A stretch of DNA of 64,000 bases, taken from assembly GCA_963556495.2 (NCBI GenBank), contig OY747712.1:4867634-4931633 (forward strand), in the 5' to 3' direction. The notes under the pieces are model-generated. The model was not told the DNA's origin and did no database searches. It saw only the letters and a list, made by a program, of their open reading frames with translations. Of the stretch, positions 34,105-45,245 are shown piece by piece. The stretch's first letter is position 1; the number at the start of each line of letters is the position of its first letter. A program made the position numbers and the translations under genes. This stretch comes from Valencia hispanica. Its lineage: Eukaryota > Chordata > Actinopteri > Cyprinodontiformes > Valenciidae.

Positions 34105-34600
34105 TGTTCAGCCTTTCCTACGTCGATCTGCTTGGGATCGTTGTCCAGTCGGTGACCAAGTCTTCAGAACGAGCCCACATCACCCGCCTTCCACCGCCAT
34201 GCTTGACCGCTGATATGAGGCGTTTGTGCTGATACAGTTTGCTGTGTTTGGTTCTCTGCGTTATGGTCTCTATTTTGGTCTCGTCGTTCCAGCGTTCCTG
34301 TGCTTCATTCACGCCTCCAAACAGCCACCTTTAACCTGCTAACTGAGGCCTGTAGAGGCTGAGATGGATGATCATTTCTCTGAGCTTCACGCTCTGACAT
34401 TGGGGTCAAACTTGCAGGAAATATCCCTCCTGGGGAGATCGGCAGCTGTCTGATTATTCCCAATGACGGACTTGGGGTAGTTTGGAAAGGACCTTCTTAC
34501 CCTTCCCAGATTGATGGGCAGCAACATTTGCTTCACTGAGGTCACTGCTCCAACCACTTTAGTGCTGATGCCCCATTGCGTTACAGTCAATTTCATTTTT
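34105..34600 (-). pseudogene. Tc1/mariner-like transposase fossil
   Basis: Reverse strand. ERWNDETKIETI carries the WSDETK equivalent with the first catalytic Asp, followed by a gap and VKHGGGRRVMW. A further part (34387-34596) contains PINLGRVRRSFP and resembles the region at 52560-52690 (shared phrase TTTGGAAAGGACCTTCT in both), so both are copies of one old family. No inverted repeats seen. Confidence 0.6.
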
Positions 34601-34604
34601 CATA

Positions 34605-35585
34605 CAATAACACAGGAACAGCAGACATGTATTCAAGCTTTTATTTATATCTGGGAATCTGATGCTGTGGCACTGGGGGCGGGGTTTAAAATATCTCAAA
34701 GTGCATCTGAAAAGACTAAAAGTAAGTCAGTCAAAAATGTTTTATAATCATAGCTAATACCATGAGCGCTTGATTTAACTTAATTGCAAAGTAGTCTTCA
34801 TTTGTACAAAACATTTATTATGATTATGCAGCAACTCACAGAAAAGATTATTCTAAAAATAAAAGCGTAAAAAAAATAACTTTCGCAGGTAACAGTTGAA
34901 CAGAGCTGATTATGTGTTGTCAGGACTTATTTGATTGATGCAAAACCCTAAAAACAACAAAAATGTGTTTATGCAGGAAGATGACCAATATAATCCTGAT
35001 ACGATTTTGTTTTTGTTCGAAGGGAGATTCGTAAGGAGCTCATTAAAGGGGCTATATGGAATTTTCTGAAATTTAAACTCGCGACTGACACCTGTGGTCA
35101 AAAACGGAACTGCTCTTCCTTTCTGCTCGCTCTCGCAGCGTGCGCTCGTACGCCGGTCGCTCTCAATCTTCGATCTTTTTCGGCCACTTGTCAGGGGTTT
35201 AACCTTTTTAGTCTTATGTGGAGTTAATATTGGTGTCAGAGTCCTTGGTCTCTTCTGTGTATTCGCACAATCCACCGAACTGCCTGCAAGCGCTGACAGG
35301 CTTATAGGTGTACCCACTGTGAGCTGACAAGGTGTCAGTCTGCTCATCAGGAGATGTTTGAGTCATAAATGGTCAAATAAAAAGGATATTGTTACGTTTA
35401 TTTTGGGGGAAAAGTTGCATATAGCCTCTTTTAAAATCCACGTCCTTCACATTTACTCGTAAATTATGTTAAATTAACCTATTTTAAACATGCTAAAGAG
35501 TTTTGACAGACTTAACAGATGATAAACGACGATTATTTTCCTAATTTTTCACAGTGTTTGTTTATAAATGTTTATTGTTGCCACA
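34605..35585. other. No recognised gene
   Basis: AT-rich; the frames at 34910-35347 and 35094-35327 overlap on opposite strands and have no recognised motif. Confidence 0.4.
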
Positions 35586-35593
35586 GACCACAG

Positions 35594-36130
35594 TAGGGCT
35601 GGGCGATACGGCCTCAAATCTACATTGCGATATAATCTGAAGCGTGTGCGGAAACGATATTTAATGCGATTTATTCTTTTCTTCTGTTTATACATGTCAA
35701 AATTATTGTTTTGGAACATTCTCGCATACTACCAGAACAACGACTTAGAAAAAGTATAGAATGCAATTTAAAGAACATTTATTGTGCAAATTGCAATTAA
35801 TAAAATAAAATAAAAACGTTTTCGAAAAAACGCAACAGAAAATCATAATAACATAAAAATGAAGATAAAATAAAAAAGACTAAAATAAAATTTTGAATAA
35901 CAATAAAATACAAGCTAAATATACACATTTTAAACCTACAATATCTAGTGTAAATACAAACACTGAACTTCAGTATTTATCCTCCTTGCACACTTGGTAC
36001 AAAGTGTGTAGGCACAGCTTGATGACGTCATCAAAATGCGCAATCTCGGTAGGCCGATATAGTCAAAATCTCTACCGTTGGCTAAATTTATATAATTTCT
36101 ACCTTCTAGCGTTCATATCGCCCACTACTA
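35594..36130. mobile_element. Non-autonomous hAT element (TAGGGCTGGGCGATA type)
   Basis: 537 bp between perfect 8-bp duplications GACCACAG (35586-35593 and 36131-36138). Left end TAGGGCTGGGCGATA; right end, read inward, TAGTAGTGGGCGATA, 12 of 15 matching. The interior is AT-rich and non-coding. A diverged copy in the opposite orientation lies at 55414. Confidence 0.92.
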
Positions 36131-36138
36131 GACCACAG

Positions 36139-36984
36139 TAGTAAAATAATTGTCTTAAATGATGATTTACAACCTTTTTTGTTCAACATGTCTGCGCCAG
36201 AGTGGGACTCATTTTCAGCCACTTTATATCACAACCTGTTATTATTCAAATCATGTAATTACAACCTTACATGTTAAAACTACAATAGCGCACCGTTCTG
36301 TAAAGCCTTGTAATTCAGTGCACAGTATTCTTCTAAAATATTTCCAATTCAGTACGAATAAGGGTTAATTCCTTCATAGTGTAGATACATTTCAACATGA
36401 GTGCACATATATACAACATTATTCTTTACAACACATCCATTTCAACCATATCAGAATGTATATTCAGATCTGCTGCCTCTGTAATCAGTCCCTGAGGAGA
36501 CTCTGCTCTCCCTTTCACACTTCATCCAGTTTCCCCTTGGCCGGCATGCACCTGAATCACTATATATAAAAAATAAATCTGTACAGCTTTGGCGCATTTG
36601 ATATAACCAATTAAATATGTTCAAAGGCAAAATATGCAGGTTTTTGTTTATAGTACTTCCGTCCAATTTCCTTTCAATTCTGGGTTTTGTGTATTTTTTT
36701 GTACTTTTAATCATTCGGGCATAGAAAGCGGCTACATTGGAGCTAATGCTTGCTTGTTCACACACCTGTTCCTTCCATACTGATAGGATCAATCCCCTCA
36801 TCACTACTGGCTCCTGGATCTGCTTCTGACACTAAATCACAGTAATCATTATTCTCAGCACCAATCTCTCCTTTTTCCAAAGCATTCTGATCAGCTTATT
36901 AGTAGTAATATCCACTCAATGAGTGAATTGAACTTCAGCTGGATTCGATGTAGTTTGCGTATAGACCCAATAGAGGAGTAGAAG
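36139..36984. other. No recognised gene
   Basis: AT-rich, with a reverse-strand open frame at 36451-36804 that I do not recognise. Confidence 0.4.
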
Positions 36985-37120
36985 ATGCTTATTCAGGTAT
37001 CGGGCCGCCCAAAACAGATTACAACGCCGTAAGTTCTAGTTCTAACCATGCAATGCATTGATGACTCTCGTCTACACTCCATAGCAGTCGGTGGCGGTGA
37101 TGCACCAATTTGTTTGCAGG
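36985..37120 (-). repeat. Dispersed short repeat (GGTGGCGGTGATGC type)
   Basis: The phrases TATTCAGGTATCGGG, ACAACGCC, AACCATGCAATGCATTGA, CAGTCGGTGGCGG recur inverted at 53720-53830 inside the piggyBac-like structure. Probably an old short interspersed or MITE-type element. Confidence 0.55.
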
Positions 37121-37259
37121 CCACACAGACAAACCTGGTGTGAAAATAAAAAAGAACTCAATTTTTTTTTATCACACTGATCAAAGTAAGTTAAAGTTAA
37201 AAGTAAAAAAAAAAAAAAGTAATGTTGAGATGAAAACTCTTGTTTATTACATTTTACAT

Positions 37260-39102
37260 TGTTAAAAGTCCGGTGATATACTGAATTAAGCGCCTGTTAT
37301 TATAAAGGGAAAACTATTTTAAGTTATAACCTCTAATAGGGAATAATCAGCTACACCGATCCTTTTTAGGTTTGGACTCCTATTTTACTGGAGGATCTTT
37401 CGACTCTTACAACAGGCCTACTTTACACACCTTCCAGTCTCCATAACTGACCCAAATGGGTAAAACCGTTTGGGCCTCAGCGTACGTTAACCGGCAGATA
37501 GTCGTAATACCCCCCGATTCTTTCTGCGTCTAATATTGGCCTACTCCCCACACGTCAGTCACCGAGTAGGAGTCGCTATGTTAGCGTTAAAACATATACT
37601 TTACATGCTATAACGAATGTAATTTGTTTTGCATACGCCCCATACAGAACAGAGCCTTCGGTCGCAACCCAGTTAGAAAATGTGCGTAAATACTTACTAA
37701 CTATTTGAGTCTATTGACTTACGTTCTCTCTGTCCTAGTACGGTTAAAACTTCTCTGCTCTGATTACTTATACAGTTCGCTATAAAACCGCTTCAGCTCC
37801 GGATACTGAGAACAGTCAAGTCTTACAACCTTCTAAGTAATACATATATTTCATTCCCTTATATATGCAGGTACATTAGATGCGGTCAAAAAGCTTCCCT
37901 GAGCTCTACCCATACAAATGACCTCTCCAGAGATTGTCCAATTCGTGTCACTGGAACCAAAATGAGATCACACAACCTCCTAGGTGTAACTATGCTTCCC
38001 TTCGACACAGATGTTAGTTAGGCTTCACTGAGAACTTCCTGGGTCGGGTTTTCTACGGTCGCTCCACGTCTCGCCGGCTGATTCTGGAAACCTGGGCCTC
38101 CGACTCACTGTCACAACACGAGGACAGAGGCGCAGAATCTCCTCAGAACCCAGCGCTCGCAGAGTTGAGCCAATTTAAGATGCCTGACTTACCAGTCCGG
38201 TGTCACAGTTACGGATTTGGGCTACTCTGGTCCCAGGGTTGGTTTCTCTGTCGTCTGACCGCTGTCACTACGAAGAGTTAAGAAGCACCTCTGTCTTCCT
38301 ATCCCCTGGAGTTAGGCATTCCCAAACCCCCGTGACCTGCTAGTCCCTGCAAGCACTGCCGTCTGATAAGTTCAGAGCGAATGCCGGTCAGTCCCCAGGC
38401 CTCTCACACATAGGAGACCCCCCTAACGGGAGTCTTTATGAGGCTCTCTCAGAGAATTGAGTCAACACTCTCTAAAAGGACTTGCTTAGAAAAGGAAGTC
38501 GATTAAAAGGTTTTAATTTTAACTCAAAAGCAATTACAATACAAAATCCAAAAGCTTACAATGAACTACAAGAGCAGCAACAACCTGCCACTAGTTCAAA
38601 GCTCCAAAAACTGCAAACAACCCCTTACAATCCAATGCACACGAAACTCTCTAGGACTCTATAGCACTCTCTAGCACTCAAACTCTCTAGACTGTGTAAA
38701 CTCTAACATTTTGTCTCTGTTTATTACTTTTATACTTGGGTAAACCCCTTGAGGGGGTCGTGGCTTATGTAGATTCAGAGTCTTGAGATGCTGTCTTTCA
38801 GGAACAGGGCGAAGGTCTCCTCCTGGTGGTTTGCTGCTCTCACACACATGATATACTTAGTCTAATGCTGATTATATATTTTAAAAACACACACCTTATA
38901 AGCATATACAGGAGTATACATGAGTATATGTGTATATAGGTAAGCATAAACTTCAATAAATGCATTTTATAGAAAGAAAATGACATGAGACATGTTAAGG
39001 AATCTTTATTATCCTCCTCCCCTGCGTGCCAAAAGTCCAGCTCATCCTATTGGCGAAATGGTGATTATGTAATTCCCATTTATAACTCTAGGGAGTTCAA
39101 CA
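37260..39102 (-). mobile_element. LTR-like insert, 1843 bp (probable solo LTR)
   Basis: Begins TGTTAAAAGTCC and ends GGGAGTTCAACA, so the ends are TG...CA with a short inverted TGTT/AACA, and it is flanked by ACAT (37256-37259 and 39103-39106). A 4-bp duplication with TG/CA ends is the pattern of LTR retroelement and retroviral insertion. A clean TATA box (TATAAAAG, 38728-38735) is readable only on the reverse strand, about 370 bp inside, so I place transcription on the reverse strand. No gag, pol or env reading frame is present and I find no direct repeat that would mark two separate LTRs. A single LTR of 1.8 kb would be long; a shortened element with LTR and leader fused is the alternative. 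Confidence 0.7.
38728..38735 (-). promoter_or_regulatory. TATA box in the LTR-like insert
   Basis: CCAAGTATAAAAGTAATAAA on the reverse strand, an isolated good TATA context inside the 1843-bp insert. Confidence 0.5.
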
Positions 39103-39374
39103 ACATCATAACTGCATCATAATTGTTGCAAAACTTGTTCTGCATATAGTTCGTTTGTTATCGTGATCAAACCATTGATCTGAAGCTCGATGCTGTTGTG
39201 TAAATAGTTTTCTAATCAGCAATAAATATAACAATTTCTGATGAACCCATATCAATTGCATGTTTAAAATAGCATACCGGTTAAAGCACCGCCCATTTCA
39301 AGACAACTCGACCCACTTCCTGGTTAGGCTCCGCCCAGTCCGAGTACAGATAATTCTGTACTCGCTCGTCCCTA

Positions 39375-39425
39375 CTCAAAGGCAGCTCTAAACAGATGAG
39401 TTTTTAGTTGTGATTTGAAAGAATG
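39375..39425 (-). mobile_element. L2 scrap (reverse)
   Basis: CTCAAAGGCAGCTCTAAACA and TTGTGATTTGAAAGA are the reverse of the L2 3' part at 41050-41098. Confidence 0.7.
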
Positions 39426-39800
39426 AAAACGACAAATATTTCATCTGTTCTCACCTTTCAAATGGAAAACTTTGGGGTATTAAAAAAAAACCCCAAAAAA
39501 ACCTGGATTAAAAAAAAAAGATTTTAGCACAATTACAAAACAAAAACAACTTCAGTAGAAGTACCGAGGGGTATCACTTTCAGTATCAAGATGTTGGTGT
39601 CTTTTTATTTATTTATTAGAAAGTCGGATAAATCTGCAGTGAAATCCTGGTTACTAAAAGCATCTGGATGGATTTTAAGGAGTGACCTGATTCCTGCGGA
39701 CGGAGCTCGTCTCTTGGTTTCCTTGGACAGTCCGGTTCTCTGTCCTCGCCACATCGAGCAGACGGACTGCTGTCGGTCGACTTGAAGAACCTTGATGCCG
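39426..39800. repeat. Unassigned dispersed block U1, copy 1
   Basis: Shares phrases in order with 53895-54240: ACCTTTCAAA, AACTTTG, GTTGGTNTCTTTT, AGTGACCTGATTCCTGC, GACGGAGCTCGTCT, CTGTCCTCGCCA. Not recognised. Confidence 0.6.
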
Positions 39801-39833
39801 TGTTTTAACCAGGCATGAAAATCTCTCACCTTC

Positions 39834-40812
39834 AAGGTCTTTGCACACCGGGTCCGATGCGAATAAACGACACGAAATTGCGAAAAATCGGAGGCCCGAA
39901 AATCGACGTGTTGTGTATGCACACCAGACACGCTGCGAAATTGCGAATAAATTATGAAGATTCTATTAAAAAAACGTAAGGCGGCAAAACTAAAAATGTA
40001 ACGACGAGAACAGAGAACACCGGGAAGTGAATGATAAGAACATCGCAGCTGTAGTTAACAAATATGATATTCCTCTGTAATCAATCATAACTTACACAAC
40101 AATAAACCAAACGTAAATCGTCCTGTTTAACGTGTAGCCAAACCATTGACGAGCATTTCGACTGTGAGAAAACAAATCACATCTAGTGAAAAAGACGATT
40201 TCACACACTGCAGATTAATAAGTTACCGCATCTCATTTGAGATGTTATGGATTTGTGACTATGTGTTTGATTAACGTTCAAGTTTTGTAAACTTTTGTGT
40301 ACATTTTTGCTTGAATTTCCAAGATGTGTCAAGTCATGACGTATCGAGAGATAATGGCTACACAGCTATTTCGTACACATTGATTTACTCACCATCATCA
40401 AATCCAAGTTCTTCAGCAACGGATCGCCTCACATTATCCTTATAATCGTTGTCCTTGTAGTTTTTCTCTTTTTTTATTAAAGAGACAGGGGTTCAGGGAC
40501 ACAAAAAGGATCAGAAGCTCAGCCATGGTGAAGAAAACACGAGTTACTTCAATGAAAGAAACACTTCAGTTCGCGACTCTCGGCTCTGATGACGCCATCA
40601 CCACACCTTCTCTGATTGGTCAAGTGTTTATCTGTCGGATACGAGTTTTTTAAAAATCGACCTCAATCCGAAAAAATAAAACTCGCAAAATCGCAGGATG
40701 GAATTTCATCAGTGGTGTGCACGTCCCCATTGACTCGACATTGATACGAAAGAAAATACTGTCGTGTGAATTAATCGCACAAAGAAAACGGACCCGGTGT
40801 GCAAAGACCTTT
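39834..40812. mobile_element. Harbinger-like DNA element, non-autonomous
   Basis: Ends are inverted: AAGGTCTTTGCACACCGGGT at the left, and the same phrase read inward from the right (ACCCGGTGTGCAAAGACCTT). The 3-bp flanks are TCA (left) and TTA (right), compatible with a decayed TWA duplication of PIF/Harbinger elements. The inside keeps a short reverse-strand coding relic (next entry). L2 sequence starts directly at the right end. Confidence 0.72.
40390..40530 (-). pseudogene. Myb/MADF-like exon relic in the Harbinger-like element
   Basis: Reverse strand, starting near the ATG of MAELLILFVSLNP. A shift of frame allows KKEKNYKDNDYKDNVRRSVA and EELGFDDG to be read, followed directly by a GTGAGT splice donor. 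A K-Y-K-D-x-x-x-x-x-x-x-W/V-x-x-I/V-A-E-E-L pattern is the N-terminal part of MADF/Myb-SANT-like domains, the second protein of PIF/Harbinger elements. Frame broken; the similarity is short. Confidence 0.45.
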
Positions 40813-41195
40813 AGACTTCTAAATACTTTTACTAGTTTATAAATCATTACATGGCTTAGCACCAAAGTATGTAGAAGATCTACTGTCACTATTGCAACCC
40901 CCCTCCAGATCACTCAGGTCCTCTAATTCCAGTCGACTCAACATCCCTAGAATCAGAACCAAACATGGAGAAGCAGCTTTCAGTTTCTATGCTCCTCTAA
41001 TCTGGAACAAACTTCCAGAAAACTGCAAAGCTGCTGAAACACTGAGTTCTTTCAAATAACAACTAAAAACTCATATGTTTAGAGCTGCCTTTGAGTAATG
41101 CTTTGATTTATGCTTGTTGCTTTATATGCTTTGTCTGTGTTTTACTGCTATTTTTATTTGACCACTTAATCATGTAAAGCAGCTTGAATGAAAAA
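40813..41195 (+). mobile_element. L2-type LINE 3' part
   Basis: ACTTCTAAATACTTTTACTA, CATTACATGGCTTAGCACCA, AAACATGGAGAAGCAGCTTT, CATGTAAAGCAGCTTGAATG, in the same order as 10627-11000. Confidence 0.88.
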
Positions 41196-41467
41196 AGAGT
41201 CAGACTGCGCTCATAGAGCAGCCGTCCTTATATACACTAAACTAAATGGTTGCAAAACAAATCTTATTCATCCGATGTATGACTGAATTTCACATACCCG
41301 TATAACATGTCAACTTGTGATTGTAGGTCGTTTTGTAACCCGTCAGAAAATAGCACCAAAACTTGATACTGCCACCTATTGGCCTTTCTTGGTATTGCAG
41401 TTTCAAAAGTCAAACCTAATCCGCAATCATTTACGCAATGATTTTGACCCTGCAAATGTGTCCACGC

Positions 41468-42109
41468 TAGAGCTGAAGATCTTTTTCCGAACCCGTCGAG
41501 TCGAGTCGGGACGGGTTCGGGCTTAATTTCTATCATTGTCCACGGGCTCGGGCCGGGCTCGGGTTTTAGCGGTCAGCTGATCTCATTAGCGCGAACAAGA
41601 TGCAAAATGGATGCTAAGGAGGTGAAACGGAGGTTAGCCGCTGGTGAATATGTGTTTCTGTTTGCAAATTATTTAATCTTTAATGGAGTTTAATGGAGTT
41701 TCTTTATGTTCATGCTTAAAGAGGGCAGGCTTGTGCAATAGCCTCTATTTTAGAAGCATGTGAGATAGCCTAATTGACGGTACTCATTTTATTTCATAAA
41801 GCTGCAGACTTAAAAAACAGAAAAGATTATAAATCGACATGCCTTGATATTATTCTTATAGGGCCTCATTGATCATTTTAAGCTTCAGATAATAGGTCTA
41901 TTTGACGGGAATTTCAAACATTTGTCCAGTAAATTGACGTGACTGCCGGTCACGTTGTCCTGTGCCATTTTCTTCTATCGGAAACCCTGATGTGTGACTT
42001 TTGAATAATGTCGGGCTGTAATCGGGTTCGGTCTTTAATAAGCTGTCAATCAAAATATGATCTTCGGCCTCGGGCCTGGTCCAACTTTTAAGGCCCGATT
42101 ACAGCTCTA
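41468..42109. mobile_element. Non-autonomous hAT element (TAGAGCTG type)
   Basis: 642 bp between perfect 8-bp duplications GTCCACGC (41460-41467 and 42110-42117). Both ends read TAGAGCTG inward. The interior holds GGACGGGTTCGGGC and GGGCCGGGCTCGGG-type arrays and a short frame starting MDAKEVKRRLAAGEYV, which looks like a first-exon relic of the parent transposase. Confidence 0.9.
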
Positions 42110-42117
42110 GTCCACGC

Positions 42118-43322
42118 TACAGATTACCTCCCCCATCCACCCATGTACCCAAATAACAAACAAAAAAATCTGACTCAGGATTTGTTTTTTATTTTTACTT
42201 TGGTTGGTTTCTTTGCCCCCCAAAAAAACCTCAAACAAAATCTTAGCTGTCAATCATGACGGAAGAATAGACCAGTTGAGTTACTATTCCCCCCCCTATT
42301 CTGGGCAAGGACCCCCGAACCACCCCCCTGCCCCCATCAGAGGCCACGTCGCCCCTCGCGCACCCTTCTCACCCTTTTTTACCCCTGACCTGTTTTTATG
42401 CCACATATAACAACCCAGGAAGGCCATAAAAAAACACTCCTTTAAAGGTTTCTATTGACTAGACCTTTTGGGGAGACCTGAAGAAGCTGTTTTTGTCGGG
42501 AACGTTTTCGTGCTCTACAGTGGAAAGAAATTGTTGTTGTTTTTTTGTAACCACAAGTTTCGTTCTGACTATTGTTATAATCAGAATTTTTTGTCATGAT
42601 TTTACAGTTTAAAAAAAAAGTTGCCCTAGTGAAACATGAACTCCAGTACAGAGTCACATGGATTGAACCAAAAGTTTTGCCCCCACAGCTTCATTGTGGC
42701 TCCAGAACTACGATGCTTTCTCGCTCTTCCTCCTTTTCCGTGTCCCTCTGAGTTAAAGTTGTCCCTCGATGACCCCCAGAGGCCGGTGGCAGCATTTCAA
42801 GTCGATCTTTGACCCTAAAAAACCTTTCCTTTTTTTTTTCTCTGCACTGTGAGTAATCAGCTGGAAGCCAACAACCTTGATTAGTTAAAAGCAGCTCGGA
42901 AAGTCTCTGTCCGCAACGCTGATATGTCTGGATACCGACAAGTCGGGGTTTTACTCTTTCACTTTCACCGCTTTACAGATTAAAGAGGATGTTGAGAGAG
43001 AAATGACACATTATTTCTTGGATTTCAGTTGAATGAAGTTAGAGCCAGATTAGATTAGTGTTTAAATAAAAGCAGATGACGGCTGAAACGTAATAAAGTG
43101 TCTCAAAGTCACCCAGTGAAAGGTACGCTTCGCATTTGAACTTTTGGCGAGGAGACGAGGACTCGGAGCCAGCAGGATCATCTCCGGACTAATTGGCGCC
43201 GGATCTCGGGCGGTATCTGAGCCAGGGCTGCTGGTTCTGGAAGTTTTATCAGTTTTATCCGAACGCTGAGCTGCTTCTGGCTACTTAATCTGCCCACTCG
43301 CTTTCCTGTGGAGTAAAAGTGG
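42118..43322. other. No recognised gene
   Basis: No reliable coding or repeat signal. The long runs of C in 42280-42330 are simple sequence. Confidence 0.45.
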
Positions 43323-43330
43323 ATTGTCAA

Positions 43331-44804
43331 TAGCGTTGAGCCGGATACTCTGCTGAAACGAGTATCCGGTACGGATAAAGCACTTTTACCGAGTACCAGT
43401 ATCATACGAGTTAATATCTGTGCTCGGATTGAATAAAATGATCATTGGGTAGCTGACTGTGTCTGCGTTCTGTCATATACACACAGATTCATTGTGTTGC
43501 TGTCCCGCTCTGCTCACTCACACAGAGAACACTGAGAAGAGAACAGTGTCAACAAATCTAGCGACATTTCTGACCACCCTCAGCTACTCTCTGTGAAACT
43601 TTGTCGCCGATATTTCCTGCAGTTTAGAGACCCAGCTTCCTCCTTACCGACGCTCTGAAAGGGAATGATCTGCGCATGCGTAAGCAGCCATGATCAAATC
43701 AGACTATGTCCACTGACCAATCATAAACCTTTTTCGGTTCATTTCATCCACTCACAAAGAAAGTTTTTGTGTACTTCATGTTAATTCAAAAGTAAAAAAT
43801 AAATCTGCATGTATATAAGACCGATCTTTCAACTGGAATTAAGGCAGAAGCTTGTCTGTATTACGCTGCATCGCACACCTGTGGTGCATTCAAGGAACGT
43901 TAGAAAGGTATGGTGGGTTCAAAAACGTAGGACATTCAAGACTTATGACAAAAAAAAACCTCACTGAAAATAATACCATAAGCAATAAACTTCTGTTTAA
44001 TGGCGGTTGGCAAGAAACATTTGATGCATGCTAAATATGCTCTACTTATTTATACTAGTACAAAAAAAAAAAAAAACTGACACTTTCTATCTGTATTTCA
44101 TAAACAAAAAGGAAGTAGCGGTATAAAACTATATTACAAATTAATTAGCTAAACACACACTCTCTCCCTCTCTCTGCTGGTCATCTGAGTTTTTGTTTTT
44201 TTTAAACAATCAGCTGGCTCTAACCAGTTTTTTTTTTGTTTTTTTTACTTGACACTTTCTTGCTGTATTTTATAAAAAATAAAATAAAGGTAGTTGTGGT
44301 ATAAATAATATTACAAATTAAGCTACAGACACACACATACCTGGTGTGGAAATAAAAATATATATATATATATATTTAACACTGATCAGAAAAAAAATTA
44401 AAAGTAAAAAAAAGAAAGTTATGTTAAGATGAACTCTTGTTCATTACATTTTACTTCATAACTGCAACCGCATGTGTTGTATTCATTGTTGCAAAACTTG
44501 TTCTGCATATAGTTCGTTTGTTATTGTGATCAAAACCATTGATCTGAAGCTAAATGCTGATGCTGTCATGTAAATAGTTTTCTAATCAGCAATAAATGTA
44601 ACAATTTATGATCAACCCATATCAATTGCATGCTTAAAATAACATACCAGGTAAAGCCCCGCCCATTTTAAGACAACCCAACCCACTTCCAGGTTAAACG
44701 CCGCCCACTTCCGGGTTAGGCACCGCCCAGTCCGAGTACAGATACGGATAAAGGTAATTCATATGGTTAACAGATACAGATAATGCTGTACTCGCTCATC
44801 CCTA
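43331..44804. mobile_element. hAT family X, copy B
   Basis: 1474 bp between perfect 8-bp duplications ATTGTCAA (43323-43330 and 44805-44812). Ends TAGCGTTGAGCCGG and, inward from the right, TAGGGATGAGCGAG. Inverted relative to copy A, sharing ACCACTTCCTGGTT-type phrases near the right end and ACAATCAGCTGGC-type phrases inside. It holds a segment at about 43560-43870 that copy A lacks. Non-coding. Confidence 0.92.
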
Positions 44805-45059
44805 ATTGTCAACTCATAGATGACTAAAAAAGGCTGAGTGACATCACACAGGAAGGAGAAAGATGCTTTTAGTGTCTACAAAACAATTATATGACTTTAA
44901 ATGGAACTTTCTGTACGTTTTCTACGGGGCGCTGTTTGTAAAGTCACGGTCAAAAGTTAAAAGCAGTAATTTGGGTTTTTAGGCATAAGAGAAATAAGTT
45001 AAGTTTCCTCCTTGAAAAGAGGGGTTTGAAAAATGAAGGTGAAGAACGATGTTTGTGTG

Positions 45060-45245
45060 TGACTTATAAAAGAAAGATCGGTCTTATATACCTGAAGATT
45101 AATTTTTTTAAACTTTTGAATTAATTTCAAATTTGAAACAGCTTTGTCTGTGAGTGGGTGAAATGAAGCGAGAGAGGTTTATGATTGGTCAGTCGATGTA
45201 GCGTGATCATGCTGCAAGCGCAGATCATTCCCATTCTGAGCGTCT
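45060..45245. mobile_element. hAT family X internal scrap
   Basis: Inverted match to 43640-43830: GACCAATCATAAACCT, CATTTCACCCACTCACA, ATATAAGACCGATCTTTC. It corresponds to the segment that copy A lacks. Confidence 0.65.

Larger units (their letters stand above)
37121..39374. mobile_element. hAT family X, copy C, interrupted by an LTR-like insert
   Basis: Left remnant 37121-37259 (ACCTGGTGTGAAAATAAAAA ... GATGAAAACTCTTG) and right part 39103-39374 match copy B at 44340-44804, ending in the same CTCGCTCGTCCCTA terminus. Its left terminus is lost. The interruption (37260-39102) is described separately. The right flank CTCAAAGG belongs to an L2 fragment, so the hAT element landed in an L2. Confidence 0.75.

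Noticed and set aside
37260..39102. A full-length retrovirus or LTR retrotransposon
   Set aside because: No gag, pol or env reading frame and no pair of direct repeats; only one LTR-like unit is supported.
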